A stretch of 53,975 nucleotides of DNA from Lachnospiraceae bacterium (GTDB lineage Bacteria; Bacillota; Clostridia; Lachnospirales; Lachnospiraceae): NCBI GenBank assembly GCA_014804425.1, contig JAAUZV010000004.1:78310-132284 (forward strand), written 5' to 3'. Below the pieces are notes generated by a model. That model saw only the letters and a program-made list of their open reading frames with translations, had not been told where the DNA came from and searched no databases. The translations under genes were made by a program, and so were the position numbers. Shown here piece by piece: positions 16,982 to 27,073 of the stretch (within the stretch, counting starts at the first letter, position 1; each line of letters begins with the position of its first letter).

Positions 16982-17054
16982 GCGCGAGTGGCTCAGTTGG
17001 TGGAGCGCGACCTTGCCAAGGTCGAGGCCGCGGGTTCGAGTCCCGTCTCGCGCT
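16982..17054 (+). tRNA. tRNA-Gly (anticodon GCC)
   Basis: The 73-base cloverleaf has acceptor arms GCGCGAG/CTCGCGC and anticodon stem CGACC/GGTCG with loop TTGCCAA (anticodon GCC). CCA is not encoded. It lies 24 bases after the TCC tRNA-Gly gene and is probably cotranscribed. T-rich DNA follows without a clear hairpin. Confidence 0.95.
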
Positions 17055-17070
17055 CTTTTTATTTTATTCC

Positions 17071-17658
17071 CTATTTTGAGAAGTCCTGTAAAAAGCGGCT
17101 GAACGTTCGCTCTCTGTCTCTTGCCGTTTCAAAATACGGCAGGCCGTATTTCTGACATTGCTCTTTCATGCAGATGCTCTGCTCCACAATATACACTGCG
17201 CCTTCCCGAAGCTCTTCATCCGATTTGTAAAAGGTATAATCTTTTTCCGTGTCATATTTCTTTTGAATTGCAAACCGCTCTTCCGGCGTCACGTCAGACG
17301 TAATGAAATAGGCAATTTCACAGTTCGCCCCATGAATATATTTCATATAATCCTCCGGCAAAAGCTGATACATATCCAATACCATGCCGGGTTGAAACTC
17401 GTCATATTCGCCGCTGTCCAGCATTGCCCGAATAAAAGGCGCCATCTTACCGCTGATCAAGCGCAAGGTATCCATAGAGGATAAACCGGCATAGGTATTC
17501 ACTCCTGTTTCAGGGAAACACTTCTCAAATCCCGCTATGATCGAATCCATGCTGACATGCTGATACCCATACTGCTTTGCCAGCCGGTGAGATATCGTAC
17601 TTTTCCCGGCTCTTGGAACACCTGCGATAATGATATTGTTTTTCATCTTAATAACCAT
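17071..17658 (-). CDS. P-loop kinase-like protein
   Basis: The product (195 residues from 17658) starts MVIKMKNNIIIAGVPRAGKST, with a Walker A motif (GVPRAGKST) near its N-terminus. This suits small nucleoside or metabolite kinases and AAA-type adenylate kinase-like proteins. The substrate cannot be read from sequence. Starts at 17658 and 17646 are both possible; the GAGAAAGG upstream slightly favours the first. Its neighbour upstream is thiamine pyrophosphokinase, but no functional link is evident. Confidence 0.7.
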   Translation of the reverse strand: MVIKMKNNIIIAGVPRAGKSTISHRLAKQYGYQHVSMDSIIAGFEKCFPETGVNTYAGLSSMDTLRLISGKMAPFIRAMLDSGEYDEFQPGMVLDMYQLLPEDYMKYIHGANCEIAYFITSDVTPEERFAIQKKYDTEKDYTFYKSDEELREGAVYIVEQSICMKEQCQKYGLPYFETARDRERTFSRFLQDFSK

Positions 17659-17711
17659 GCCTTTCTCGCAACCTGCAAATTTGGGACCGCCATTCCGAAA
17701 ATGGCGCGATT

Positions 17712-18392
17712 TTATTTTGGGGAACCGCAGATCTCCCACATGACCAACAGCGTACCGTTTTTCACCGTGATCTCGGCCGTCTCTCCGATAAATTCATTGC
17801 TCACGCCGATCGGCGTATCATTGACTACCACCGCCTCGGTCAGCGGATATTTTAAGCCCTTCAGCGTAACGCCCTCCGCCCGTTCTCCCATGCAGAAGAT
17901 CGACACAAATCCGCTCTTGTAAGCGGGCAGGCGCAGCGTATCATTATCAATTGCCGTCACCTGCACATTCATGGTGCGCAGAATGCCGCAGGCGCGCTGA
18001 TGCGCCAAATAGACGAGCGTCTGATAATTTGCCATCGTGTGCCCTTCCCTGCCGCCCGACGCGCCGTAGATCTCAAAGGTGCGATAGCCTTTTTCCAATC
18101 CTTTTTTTACCGCATAATGCAGATCCGTATCATCCTTCTCCTGCGGCAGCATCACCACATTCGGATGATCGGGCACGAAGCCCAGCGAATCAAAATCTCC
18201 GATCAATGCATCCACGCGGATACCGCAGCGGTCGCAGATCGCAAAGCCGCCGTCCGCCGCGATCAGATAATCCTTCTCCTTGGGTCTTACCTGTCTCCGA
18301 AACCAGCCCGGATTGTCGATTTCTCCGGCGCCGATGATGAAGCACACGCCCTCATTTGCATTTTTCCGGATACTTCCCATTGTTACATGCAT
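17712..18392 (-). CDS. thiN: thiamine pyrophosphokinase
   Basis: This enzyme converts thiamine to thiamine diphosphate with ATP. Family motifs are clear: YLIAADGG, ALIGDFDS and QEKDDTDLHYAVK, which carry the acidic metal- and ATP-binding residues. The start at 18392 (ATG behind GGGGGAAG) gives about 226 residues, near the family's usual length; an upstream in-frame start at 18437 has no ribosome site. No TPP riboswitch was seen upstream. Confidence 0.9.
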   Translation of the reverse strand: MHVTMGSIRKNANEGVCFIIGAGEIDNPGWFRRQVRPKEKDYLIAADGGFAICDRCGIRVDALIGDFDSLGFVPDHPNVVMLPQEKDDTDLHYAVKKGLEKGYRTFEIYGASGGREGHTMANYQTLVYLAHQRACGILRTMNVQVTAIDNDTLRLPAYKSGFVSIFCMGERAEGVTLKGLKYPLTEAVVVNDTPIGVSNEFIGETAEITVKNGTLLVMWEICGSPK

Positions 18393-18456
18393 GAATCTTC
18401 CCCCACCGCCCGCTGTGATCGAAAAAGAATGTTTCACATTCTTTGCGTTCTTTTTT

Positions 18457-18485
18457 AGTCTACCCCATCTTCCCTCCGTTGAAAA
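18457..18485 (-). promoter_or_regulatory. possible promoter of the thiamine pyrophosphokinase gene
   Basis: On the minus strand TTTTCA (18480-18485) and TAGACT (18457-18462) are 17 bases apart, each matching four or five of six consensus bases. Confidence 0.45.
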
Positions 18486-18520
18486 GTACTTTTTCTTATC
18501 TCTTTTTTACGATTTCTTAC

Positions 18521-18549
18521 TTTAATAGTCCGCACATTTATGTTAGAAT
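18521..18549 (+). promoter_or_regulatory. possible extended -10 promoter of the chemoreceptor gene
   Basis: TGTTAGAAT (18541-18549) gives an extended -10 element. The -35 at 18521-18526 (TTTAAT, 17-base spacer) is weak. The chemoreceptor ATG is 38 bases further on. Confidence 0.45.
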
Positions 18550-18586
18550 AAAAAAGTCTAGTTTTACATATAAGGAGGATAAGTCC

Positions 18587-20110
18587 ATGTCCAAAAAATC
18601 AATTTCCGAAACCCTTGTGGATGCGCCGCGCGGCAACTCATCGGATGAAATGGTGATCGCGAACCGGGTCTGCTGTTTTGCGCTGACCGCGATTGTTACC
18701 GTCATCTGCGCTGCCTATGCCATGGAAGTCGTCAAGAATAACCGTACGATCGGTTATGTTGCCGTAACGTTCACTTTAGCCCTTGTGCCGGTGATCCTGA
18801 GTTGGATCTTTTACGGCAGGCGCCGCGATACCACGATGATCAAGCACGTCGTATCCTTCGGTTATGCCATCCTGTACACGTTCCTGCTCTTTACCGCGCA
18901 GAACGCTTTGGTGTTTACCTATGTATTTCCGATGCTGATCGTCATTACGCTGTACAATGATTTTCGTTATACTACCATGATCGGCGCAGGCGTTATTGCA
19001 GAAAATATCGGTTATATCGTTTTCTCCGCACTCACAAAGGAGCTTGCTCCGCAGGATATCGTCACTTTAGAGATACAGGGCTTCCTTACCTTGATCATGA
19101 CAATCGATTTCCTCCTTGTATCCTACGAAACATCCCGTTTTCAAAATATGAAAATGGCAAGAATTGATCAGGAAAAAAAGAAGATCTCCGGACTTTTCGA
19201 ACATACCATGCAGATCTCCAAAAATATGACGGAGAACGTGACTGCGATCGCTTCACAGATGGACACGCTGCAAAATTCCGTTGAACAGACGATGAACTCC
19301 ATGTCCGAGGTGACAACCGGCACGAACGAATCTGCAGAAGCCATCCAAAACCAGCTTGTCAAGACGGAGGAGATTCAGGCACATATCTCGACCGTAGAGC
19401 GCTCTGTGGACGAGATCCATGAGGAAGTGAACTCCGCAGCTTCTGCGATCCGCACCGGACAGGAGCATGTATCCTCCCTGATCAATCTGACCGGACAGTC
19501 CGACAAGGCAAGCGCCGATGTGGCTTCCGCACTTGCATCCTTCCGCGAATACACCGATCAGATGAATTCCATCACGGATCTGATCACCAATGTTGCTTCC
19601 CAGACAAGTCTTTTATCGCTCAACGCAAGCATTGAGGCTGCGCGCGCGGGCGATGCGGGACGCGGCTTTGCGGTCGTTGCCTCCGAAATATCCGGTCTTG
19701 CAGGGCAGACAACCTCCGCAACAGAAAACATTACCGGTCTCATCAATAATATTTCCGATCAGCTTAAAGTCATGATCGACACGATCAACCACCTGATCGA
19801 GAGCAACAAAAAGCAAAATGCCTCTGCGGAAAAAACCGCGGAATCTTTCAATACGATCGCCAAAAACACCTCCCATATTCAGGAGCAGTCGGCATCGCTC
19901 GCGGCCATCGTTTCCGAGCTTGCCTCCGCAAACAAGGTCATCGTTGACAGCATTCAGACTATTTCCTCGATCACGGAGGAGGTATCCGCACATTCCAATG
20001 AGACGTACGCCGGCAGTGAGCAGAATCAGCAGATCGTCACCTCCGTCGGCTCCCTTGTGCAGAGCTTAAATGAGGATGCAGGCAAACTGGCAGCGATCGA
20101 AAATCACTAA
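18587..20110 (+). CDS. methyl-accepting chemotaxis protein without a clear external sensor domain
   Basis: AAGGAGGA at 18573 fixes the ATG at 18587; a longer open frame from 18443 is not used. The 507-residue product has several closely spaced N-terminal membrane segments (about residues 25-185) with very short loops, then a long coiled-coil signalling region. The hairpin tip is seen as [20 protein letters not shown] with [16 protein letters not shown], the CheA/CheW contact site. It should signal to a chemotaxis kinase. The lack of a large extracellular domain suggests it senses in the membrane or cytoplasm. No chemotaxis genes are adjacent. Confidence 0.93.
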   Translation: MSKKSISETLVDAPRGNSSDEMVIANRVCCFALTAIVTVICAAYAMEVVKNNRTIGYVAVTFTLALVPVILSWIFYGRRRDTTMIKHVVSFGYAILYTFLLFTAQNALVFTYVFPMLIVITLYNDFRYTTMIGAGVIAENIGYIVFSALTKELAPQDIVTLEIQGFLTLIMTIDFLLVSYETSRFQNMKMARIDQEKKKISGLFEHTMQISKNMTENVTAIASQMDTLQNSVEQTMNSMSEVTTGTNESAEAIQNQLVKTEEIQAHISTVERSVDEIHEEVNSAASAIRTGQEHVSSLINLTGQSDKASADVASALASFREYTDQMNSITDLITNVASQTSLLSLNASIEAARAGDAGRGFAVVASEISGLAGQTTSATENITGLINNISDQLKVMIDTINHLIESNKKQNASAEKTAESFNTIAKNTSHIQEQSASLAAIVSELASANKVIVDSIQTISSITEEVSAHSNETYAGSEQNQQIVTSVGSLVQSLNEDAGKLAAIENH

Positions 20111-20111
20111 A

Positions 20112-20139
20112 AAAGATTGGCGCGAATGCGCCAATCTTT
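20112..20139 (+). terminator. terminator of the chemoreceptor gene
   Basis: A perfect hairpin, AAAGATTGGCGC GAAT GCGCCAATCTTT, starts just after the TAA codon. Confidence 0.85.
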
Positions 20140-20140
20140 C

Positions 20141-20166
20141 TAAGAAATGCCTTCGGCATTTCTTTT
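20141..20166 (+). terminator. second hairpin downstream of the chemoreceptor gene
   Basis: AAGAAATGCC, a TTC loop and GGCATTTCTTTT form a stem ending in a T-run, directly behind the first terminator. Confidence 0.65.
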
Positions 20167-20214
20167 GGAATTTGCTAAAGCGATTCTTCTGGTACTAAGA
20201 AATTTCCTGCAGAT

Positions 20215-20252
20215 AAAAAGAACCATGACCTTTTTGGGTCATGGTTCTTTTT
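20215..20252 (-). terminator. bidirectional terminator of the 20252-20722 gene
   Basis: Arms AAAAAGAACCATGACC and GGTCATGGTTCTTTTT surround a short loop. It sits at the stop of the minus-strand gene and could also back up the chemoreceptor terminators. Confidence 0.85.
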
Positions 20253-20722
20253 TATTCGTCCTCCATCTGATCGCTCGCGCCCTTGGATTCCAAGATTTCA
20301 AGAACATCTTTCAGCGCTTCTTCCAGACTCTGCTCCGATGTATTGACCTGCGTCATGGAACGAAGAAGAGAATTCTGATCAGAATTGTTCGTTCCGAATA
20401 CGATGGACGCCATCGCGTTGTCCGCCAGCGCGCCGATCGCCTGTCTCCCGCTCTCGGTCTTCAGCATTTCCGAAACGTTATTCAAATTCTCCGTCACGCC
20501 GAGCAGGGACGAATCCCCAAGTGCGGTCTCAAGCTCATTGCGCTGCTGTAAGTTATCAATCTCCGTTTTCAGCGCTTCCGCGAACGCCGCTGTCTTATCC
20601 TCCGTCTCCGCACTTTCCGCCGCCTTTGCCGCATTGCTGACCGCTTTCCATGTGGAGTTAACGTCCTGGGTCTGTACTTGATTCAACTGCTGATAATCCG
20701 TTACAATATCCATCATATCCAT
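20252..20722 (-). CDS. small soluble helical protein of unknown function
   Basis: The 156-residue product is acidic and rich in Ala, Glu, Gln and Asn, with no signal peptide, membrane segment or cysteines. Predicted helices (WKAVSNAAKAAESAETEDKT and LEEALKDVLEILESKG) suggest a coiled-coil or bundle. It stands alone, convergent with the chemoreceptor and divergent from the lipoprotein gene at 20831. I do not recognise the family. Confidence 0.65.
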   Translation of the reverse strand: MDMMDIVTDYQQLNQVQTQDVNSTWKAVSNAAKAAESAETEDKTAAFAEALKTEIDNLQQRNELETALGDSSLLGVTENLNNVSEMLKTESGRQAIGALADNAMASIVFGTNNSDQNSLLRSMTQVNTSEQSLEEALKDVLEILESKGASDQMEDE

Positions 20723-20830
20723 TGTGATCCGCCTCTTTTTTTGAAATTTCTTTGTTCAGTATAGCTTATTTTTCTTTTTTTGTATATAATATCGACATAA
20801 AAAGCCTAAAATTTCCACGTAGGAGCTCTG

Positions 20831-22243
20831 ATGTCCATGCAGATTACGAATAAATTACACCCGCAAAAAAGCACTGACCGGCATAACGGCCGAATCAGAA
20901 GCCGCGCATTTTCCGTCCTGCTTCTGATTCTGGCTCTGTTTACGTCCTCATGCGGAGGTCAAACCATAGAAGCGTCCTCCGATTCTGCCGTTTCCGCACC
21001 GCTCGCTGTCGCGCGCATCAACCGCGAGGCCGCCGGCGTCTGCGGCATCACGCCCCGGACCGCGGACTGCGCCGATACGTCTGCGACAGGCGTTTTTCAC
21101 TCGTTTTATTCCCATACCGGATCAGACGGCGGGACAGACGCGGGAACCCCCGCTGACGAAGGTGCGTTACCGGATGACGGCACGCCTGCCGGCAGCTTCC
21201 ATTCCGAGCCTCTGCCCGGCGACCCTGATTTCCGCGTTCACGGCATATACGTCACCGCCGCCATCGCGGGAATTGACCGCGTCCATGATCTGATCGCGCT
21301 CGCCGACGAGACCGATATCAACGCCTTTGTCATTGATATTAAGGACGACCGCGGACAGGTCACTTATGAGATGAATACGCCGACCGTACAGGAAATCGGT
21401 TCCTCCGCCATTTATATTCCCGACATCGAAAGCCTGATCGCGGAATGCAAAGAGCACAATATTTACCTGATCGCCCGCATCGTCACGTTCAAGGATCCTT
21501 ACCTCGCGAAAGCCATGCCGGAATATGCGCTCCACGAGGAGGACGGAACCATTTTCCACGATAACAGCGGACTTGCATGGGTCAATCCTTATGAGCAGGG
21601 CGTGTGGGATTATTTGCTGGAGATCGCGACAGAAGCGGCGCGCATCGGTTTTGATGAGATTCAGTTTGATTATATTCGATTTTCCACAGACAGAGGAATG
21701 GATCGCGTCGTGTTCGGAGAGATTGCAGAAACCTATACAAAATCGGATATTATCAATGCCTTTACCGATTACGCACGCGAGAAGCTTTCCCCTTATTCCG
21801 TCACCGTTTCCGCCGACGTATACGGCACGATCATCGACAATGCGGGGGACCGCGACATTGTCGGACAGGATTATGCCGTCATGGCATCCAAGTTAGACGT
21901 CATCTGCCCGATGATCTACCCCTCGCATTACGGCGCGGGTGTCTATCGGATCGACGTGCCGGACGCCGAGCCTTACCGCACCGTCACGGCCGCATTAAAC
22001 GCATCCCGCGCAGTACTCGACCAGTACGGAAACGATACGATCTGCGCCGTCTTAGAGAACGGCATGCCGGTAAACTGCCGCGTGCGCCCCTGGCTTCAGG
22101 CATTTACCGCCACATGGGTCAGAGGGCATATCGAATACGGCAGGGAGCAGATTCAGGATCAGATCCGCGCGGTTCAGGACGCGGGCTATGACGAATGGAT
22201 CTTTTGGAATGCTACGGTAAGATATGACACAGGCTGGTTTTAG
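20831..22243 (+). CDS. DUF4015-type glycoside hydrolase-like lipoprotein
   Basis: The 470-residue product has a signal peptide ending in a lipobox (FTSSC), a variable linker (about 50-135) and a TIM-barrel-like domain with the DUF4015 features: VHGIYVTAAIAGIDRVHDLI near the start, NAFVIDIKDDRG, and GFDEIQFDYIRF. Members are thought to be glycoside hydrolases of the cell surface, but the substrate is not established. The ATG at 20831 has a TAGGAG site. It is transcribed alone. Confidence 0.85.
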   Translation: MSMQITNKLHPQKSTDRHNGRIRSRAFSVLLLILALFTSSCGGQTIEASSDSAVSAPLAVARINREAAGVCGITPRTADCADTSATGVFHSFYSHTGSDGGTDAGTPADEGALPDDGTPAGSFHSEPLPGDPDFRVHGIYVTAAIAGIDRVHDLIALADETDINAFVIDIKDDRGQVTYEMNTPTVQEIGSSAIYIPDIESLIAECKEHNIYLIARIVTFKDPYLAKAMPEYALHEEDGTIFHDNSGLAWVNPYEQGVWDYLLEIATEAARIGFDEIQFDYIRFSTDRGMDRVVFGEIAETYTKSDIINAFTDYAREKLSPYSVTVSADVYGTIIDNAGDRDIVGQDYAVMASKLDVICPMIYPSHYGAGVYRIDVPDAEPYRTVTAALNASRAVLDQYGNDTICAVLENGMPVNCRVRPWLQAFTATWVRGHIEYGREQIQDQIRAVQDAGYDEWIFWNATVRYDTGWF

Positions 22244-22268
22244 GGAAACGCTGATCAAAGCGTTTCCC
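22243..22268 (+). terminator. hairpin after the DUF4015 lipoprotein gene
   Basis: GGGAAACGCT, loop GATCAA and AGCGTTTCCC start at the last base of the stop codon. There is no T-run, so termination is likely but weak. The next gene is convergent. Confidence 0.5.
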
Positions 22269-22281
22269 GCACCGGACTTCC

Positions 22282-24429
22282 TCAGAAGATCCACCTGTGT
22301 CTCGTTGTTTCGTTCTCTTTTTCCTGTGTATGATTTTTATGCTTTAGTATGATCGCAGAATGAGCCGGGAGCGTAAAGAGCATCTTGCCGTTTTTGACAG
22401 GATACCATTCCTCTTGGATATCATATCCGTTCTCCGTCGTAAATAACAACCGTTTCATCGTCGTCTCTTTCGGAATACCGAGTTCCCAGATGGACAACTC
22501 CTCGGAAAATTCATGGTCGTTATTATTGATGACCACTATGGTCTGTTCCTCCCGATTAAAACGCCCATAACCGATCACGTTATATTCCCCGACCAAAAAC
22601 TTGATCGAGCCGGTCTTGATCTCCTGATTCTCCTTGTGAATACGGATGATCTCTTTATGGAACGCGATCATCTCCAAGTCCTCGCGCCCCCACGGATAGG
22701 TGCGGCGGTTATCGGGATCGGTAAACCCGCACAGACCTGCCTCATCCCCGTAATAGATCGTCGGCGCGCCCGGCCATGTCATCTGGATGACGACCGCCTC
22801 CCGCATGACCGCCTTATTAACACCCCGGTTCGCGGCTTCACTCCCAAGATTATTCATACGTCCGACCACATGATTCGTCCTCGTAAGAAATCGGGAATGA
22901 TCATGATTGGAAAGCTCGTTCATCGCAACATACAGGGACGGCATCGTAAAGCTGACCATATGATAACGCATCGCCCCAAAAAATGCATCGGCGTTTCCGA
23001 GCATATCCTGTCTGTAATCGTCGCTGTGCTTCTGCATGCCGGTCAAAAACCATGTGACAGGCTCCATAAACGCGTCATAATTCATGACGGTATCCCACTG
23101 TTCTCCATCCAGCCAGTCGCGCGGAGAGCCGTAATGCTCGGCAAGCACGATCGCATTCGGATTTGCCTGCCTGACCACTCTTCTGAAATCGCGCCAGAAC
23201 TGATGGTTGATCTCGGGAGAATGTCCCAAATCCGCCGCCACATCCAAACGCCAGCCGTCGCAGTTATACGGCGGAGAAACCCACTTGCGCGCAATATACA
23301 GAATATAATCGTACAGATTTCTGGAACCCTCGTAATTTAACTTGGGGAGGGTATCGTGTCCCCACCATCCGTCATAACTGCCGTTATACGGCCATCTTCC
23401 TTTATCGGAAAAATCAAAATACGTATTATAGGGGCTTTCCGCCGAAACGTACGCACCCTTCTGATACCCCTCGGCATTCTCATAAATGCGCTCGCGATCC
23501 ATCCATTTATTAAAAGAACCGCAGTGGTTGAACACGCCGTCCAAGATCACGCGCATACCGCGCCGGTGCGCCTCCTCAACTACCTTGACAAAAAGCGCAT
23601 TGCTCGCCTCTAAATTCTCTTTATTCGTCACACGGTCAATATAACGCGTCGCGTGAATGTTATCACTTGCCCCATCTCCCAGCAGTTCTCCCTCGTCATG
23701 GACGATCTTTCCGAAATGGGGGTCGATATAATCATAATCCTGAATATCGTACTTGTGATTGGACGGAGAGACAAAAAGCGGATTGAAATAGATCACATCG
23801 ATCCCAAGCCCCTGCAGATAGTCCATCTTATCAAGCACACCCTGAAGATCGCCGCCATAAAAACGATGCACATCCATCTTATCGGGATATTCGTACCAAT
23901 CTTCCACCCTCCGGGTCTTATTGCCGATATACACATATTCATTGGTCAGCACATCATTGCTCGGATCCCCGTTGCAGAAGCGATCCACATAGATCTGGTA
24001 CATCACGGCGCCTTTTGCCCACTCCGGTGTCGAAAATCCCGGAATGATCGAAAAACGATAATACTCATCCGGCTGCTTCTGCACGCCGCGCGTATCGAAG
24101 TAACAGGTGATCCTGCCCGCCTGCACCTCAAAGTAATAATATATCCGCTCATTTTCAAGCTGATAATCCGTTTCGTAAAAATCAAACAGCTCATCCGAAA
24201 AGGCTTTCGTCATCAGTATCTTAGTTCCGTTACAGACAAGATAGACCCTGTCGATATTGTCCAAGCCCGCCCGAAACCGGATTCGCACCATATCATATTT
24301 TCTTGGCTGGGACGGGGTCACATAATCTTCGGTCGTATCGGAAAAAAGAGCTCTTTTCCGAAGCAGAGGACGCATATCTTTAATATATTGCAGCTGCTCC
24401 TCCGCTCTTAATATTTTTAGGTAATCCAT
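22282..24429 (-). CDS. GH13 alpha-amylase family enzyme (neopullulanase/maltogenic type)
   Basis: The product of 715 residues has an N-terminal beta domain of the CBM34 kind (to about 130), then a GH13 barrel. Conserved regions are visible: DGVFNHCG (region I), GWRLDVAADLG with the nucleophile Asp, VLAEHYG with the acid Glu, and ELSNHDHSRF with the third acidic residue. A C-terminal beta domain closes the protein. No signal peptide, so it acts inside the cell on imported maltodextrins or cyclodextrins. The ATG at 24429 has GGAGG upstream and replaces a longer start at 24462. Confidence 0.9.
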   Translation of the reverse strand: MDYLKILRAEEQLQYIKDMRPLLRKRALFSDTTEDYVTPSQPRKYDMVRIRFRAGLDNIDRVYLVCNGTKILMTKAFSDELFDFYETDYQLENERIYYYFEVQAGRITCYFDTRGVQKQPDEYYRFSIIPGFSTPEWAKGAVMYQIYVDRFCNGDPSNDVLTNEYVYIGNKTRRVEDWYEYPDKMDVHRFYGGDLQGVLDKMDYLQGLGIDVIYFNPLFVSPSNHKYDIQDYDYIDPHFGKIVHDEGELLGDGASDNIHATRYIDRVTNKENLEASNALFVKVVEEAHRRGMRVILDGVFNHCGSFNKWMDRERIYENAEGYQKGAYVSAESPYNTYFDFSDKGRWPYNGSYDGWWGHDTLPKLNYEGSRNLYDYILYIARKWVSPPYNCDGWRLDVAADLGHSPEINHQFWRDFRRVVRQANPNAIVLAEHYGSPRDWLDGEQWDTVMNYDAFMEPVTWFLTGMQKHSDDYRQDMLGNADAFFGAMRYHMVSFTMPSLYVAMNELSNHDHSRFLTRTNHVVGRMNNLGSEAANRGVNKAVMREAVVIQMTWPGAPTIYYGDEAGLCGFTDPDNRRTYPWGREDLEMIAFHKEIIRIHKENQEIKTGSIKFLVGEYNVIGYGRFNREEQTIVVINNNDHEFSEELSIWELGIPKETTMKRLLFTTENGYDIQEEWYPVKNGKMLFTLPAHSAIILKHKNHTQEKENETTRHRWIF

Positions 24430-24488
24430 TTTCAGCCTCCATGCCGCCTGTTTCCGACACACATGCTCTGTGTCGTTCTCTGTTCATT

Positions 24489-24517
24489 ATTTTATATGAA
24501 AAAAGTGGGATATTCAA
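24489..24517 (-). promoter_or_regulatory. promoter of the GH13 gene
   Basis: On the minus strand TTGAAT (24512-24517) and TAAAAT (24489-24494) are 17 bases apart, about 60 bases before the ATG. Confidence 0.6.
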
Positions 24518-24529
24518 TCCCTAAAGGGT

Positions 24530-24563
24530 AAAAAAGACAGTTGCCGAAGCAATTGTCTTTTTT
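24530..24563 (-). terminator. terminator downstream of ftsH
   Basis: AAAAAAGACAGTTGC and GCAATTGTCTTTTTT pair around a CGAA loop with one G-T pair. It lies about 150 bases after the ftsH stop and just before the GH13 promoter. Confidence 0.75.
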
Positions 24564-24713
24564 AGAGAAGGTATTTCTTACTTATGGGGTATAGCAAAAA
24601 ACTATAAAATGTATTGGGGGGTTACAAGTAGTATCATAACAAATGTCCCTGCGCAAATCCATTCTTGAAATTCACAAATATTACAATTTCGTTTGTATTT
24701 TTTTGTCTATTTT

Positions 24714-26531
24714 TCACAAAACAGAGAACAATGCCTCAAATTCGTCCCTGGTGATGCGCTCTTTTTCCAGCAGAAGCTCCGCACAGCGGTGCAGCACGTT
24801 CATATGCTCTTCAATAATGGATTTTGCTTTGCTATAGCAATCGTCCACGATCTGCTTGACCTCGCGGTCGATCTCTCCCGCCATCACCTCGCTGTAGCCC
24901 TTTGTATGCGCAAAGTCGCGGCCGATAAATACCTCGTCGTCATCATGCGCATAATTGATCACGCCGATCTTTTCCGACATGCCGTAGCGGGTTACCATGC
25001 TCCGCGCCTCTTCGGTTGCTTTTTTAATATCGCTGGACGCGCCCGTCGTAATATCGTCAAAAATGATCTCCTCGGCGATCCGCCCGCCGAGTGATACCAT
25101 AATATCCTGAAGCATCCTGCCCTTTGTGAGGAACATTTCATCCTTTTCGGGAAGCGGCATCGTATAGCCTGCCGCACCGACTCCCGTCGGAATGATCGAC
25201 ACGGTATACACCGGACCGACGTCAGGCAGCACATGGAACAGGATCGCATGCCCCGCTTCATGATACGCGGTGATCTTTTTCTCCTTCTCCGTGATGACAC
25301 GGCTCTTTTTCTCCGCGCCGATGCCGACCTTGATAAACGCTTTCCGAATATCGCTCTGCTTGATAAAAGAACGGTCTTCCCGCGCCGCTACGATTGCCGC
25401 CTCATTGAGCAGGTTTTCAAGATCCGCTCCCGTAAAGCCCGCCGTCGTCTGCGCGATCTGCTTTAAGTCCACATCCTCAGCAAGCGGTTTATTCACCGCA
25501 TGGACGCCCAAAATTTCCTCCCTGCCCTTCACATCCGGTCTGCCGACCGCGATCTTACGGTCAAAGCGTCCCGGACGCAGGATCGCCGGATCAAGAATAT
25601 CCACACGGTTTGTCGCCGCCATGACAATGATCCCCTCATTCACGCCAAAGCCGTCCATCTCGACAAGCATTTGGTTTAAGGTCTGCTCACGTTCGTCATG
25701 ACCGCCGCCCATTCCCGCTCCGCGGCGTCTCGCAACCGCATCGATCTCATCAATAAACACAATACACGGCGCGCTCCTCTTTGCGTCCGCAAACAGATCA
25801 CGTACACGTGAAGCGCCGACACCGACAAACATCTCCACGAAATCCGAACCGGAAATACTGAAAAACGGCACGCCCGCCTCTCCCGCAACGGCCTTTGCGA
25901 GCAGCGTCTTACCGGTTCCGGGCGGTCCCTCCAAAAGAACACCCTTCGGAATCCTCGCCCCGACCTTCGTATATTTTGAAGGGTCCTTTAGGAAATCAAT
26001 GATCTCCTCCAGTTCTTCCTTTTCCTCCTGAAGTCCCGCAACATTCTTTAATGTCGTCTCCGTATCCGTCGCCATGCGCGCACGGCTTTTCCCGAAGTTC
26101 ATCATTCTGTTGCTGCTGCTGTTGGAGCCGCTGTTCTGCGCGTTCAGCATCACAAAAATAAATACCAGCACGATCAGCCCGACCATGATCGGAAGAACAT
26201 AATTCAAAAACCAGCTTTCCTGCGGCACATTCTTCAATATCACATTCACGCCGTCATACTGTCGCAGAAATTTCTCTGTCTCAACGACGTCCGCCACACA
26301 GATCGTACGCTCCGAACCGTCTTTCAAGCTTACGTACAGGACTCCCGTCGGCACCTGCTCATTCTGCCGGATCTCAATCTCATACACATTTCCGTGCTCT
26401 AAATCCCACATAAAAGTATCATACGGATAATCGCTCGGCAGATTCCTCAGCTGACTGATCCATACTGCTGCCACAAGCAGCAGGAGAATGATGCTGAAAT
26501 AAATACCGCTGCCTCTTTTTGTTGTTCTCAC
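24714..26531 (-). CDS. ftsH: ATP-dependent zinc metalloprotease FtsH
   Basis: This membrane-bound AAA protease degrades misfolded and regulatory proteins. The 605-residue product has two N-terminal membrane segments flanking an external domain (about 10-27 and 110-130), Walker A GPPGTGKT at 202-209, a Walker B region ([11 protein letters not shown]), second region of homology, and the zinc site HEAGH at 424-428. The start is a GTG at 26529-26531 behind AAGGAG. It follows hpt by 14 bases as the last gene of a tilS-hpt-ftsH transcript, an order widely conserved in Firmicutes. Confidence 0.97.
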   Translation of the reverse strand: MRTTKRGSGIYFSIILLLLVAAVWISQLRNLPSDYPYDTFMWDLEHGNVYEIEIRQNEQVPTGVLYVSLKDGSERTICVADVVETEKFLRQYDGVNVILKNVPQESWFLNYVLPIMVGLIVLVFIFVMLNAQNSGSNSSSNRMMNFGKSRARMATDTETTLKNVAGLQEEKEELEEIIDFLKDPSKYTKVGARIPKGVLLEGPPGTGKTLLAKAVAGEAGVPFFSISGSDFVEMFVGVGASRVRDLFADAKRSAPCIVFIDEIDAVARRRGAGMGGGHDEREQTLNQMLVEMDGFGVNEGIIVMAATNRVDILDPAILRPGRFDRKIAVGRPDVKGREEILGVHAVNKPLAEDVDLKQIAQTTAGFTGADLENLLNEAAIVAAREDRSFIKQSDIRKAFIKVGIGAEKKSRVITEKEKKITAYHEAGHAILFHVLPDVGPVYTVSIIPTGVGAAGYTMPLPEKDEMFLTKGRMLQDIMVSLGGRIAEEIIFDDITTGASSDIKKATEEARSMVTRYGMSEKIGVINYAHDDDEVFIGRDFAHTKGYSEVMAGEIDREVKQIVDDCYSKAKSIIEEHMNVLHRCAELLLEKERITRDEFEALFSVL

Positions 26532-26545
26532 TTCATTATCTCCTT

Positions 26546-27073
26546 TTATTCGTCTACATGCACGATCCCGATATAGGGCAGGTTGCGATAGCGCTGATCA
26601 TAATCCAGCCCGTAACCGACAACAAACTCATCCGGAATCTGAAAACCCGTGTAATCCACCTTCACGTCCGTGACTCTCCGATCCGGCTTATCGAGCAACG
26701 TACAGATCGCGATACTTGCCGGCTCTCTTTTCCCGAGCATCTCCAGCAAATAGCTCAATGTCCTTCCCGAATCCACGATGTCCTCCACCACGATGACATG
26801 CTTGTCCTTGATCGGATCGTCAAGATCCTTCACGATCCTGACTACACCGCTCGACGTCATGTCCTTTCCGTAGCTTGACACTGACATAAAATCAAGCGAC
26901 ACGGGAATCGTGATCCGCTTTGCAAGCTCGCACAGGAACATGCTGCCGCCTTTTAAGATACAGATCAAATGTACCTGCTTTCCCTCATAATCTTTGCTGA
27001 TCTGCTCGCCGAGCTGCTGGATTCTTTCATCCACCTCCTGCTCGGTGAGAAGCACGCTGATACTCTCAGCCAT
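26546..27073 (-). CDS. hpt: hypoxanthine phosphoribosyltransferase
   Basis: This purine salvage enzyme makes IMP (and often GMP) from the base and PRPP. The 175-residue product has the PRPP-binding loop VIVVEDIVDSGRTLSYL and the usual length. Its start overlaps the tilS stop region by eight bases, and ftsH follows. The tilS-hpt-ftsH order is a known Firmicute cluster. Confidence 0.95.
   Translation of the reverse strand: MAESISVLLTEQEVDERIQQLGEQISKDYEGKQVHLICILKGGSMFLCELAKRITIPVSLDFMSVSSYGKDMTSSGVVRIVKDLDDPIKDKHVIVVEDIVDSGRTLSYLLEMLGKREPASIAICTLLDKPDRRVTDVKVDYTGFQIPDEFVVGYGLDYDQRYRNLPYIGIVHVDE

Noticed and set aside
17100-17160. Integration site (att) at the tRNA-Gly pair
   Set aside because: No repeat of the tRNA 3' end and no integrase gene nearby were seen.
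22513-24411. Long plus-strand open frames (275 and 252 codons) opposite the GH13 gene
   Set aside because: They lie wholly inside a clear GH13 coding region, have no ribosome sites and encode sequence without domain character (shadow frames).
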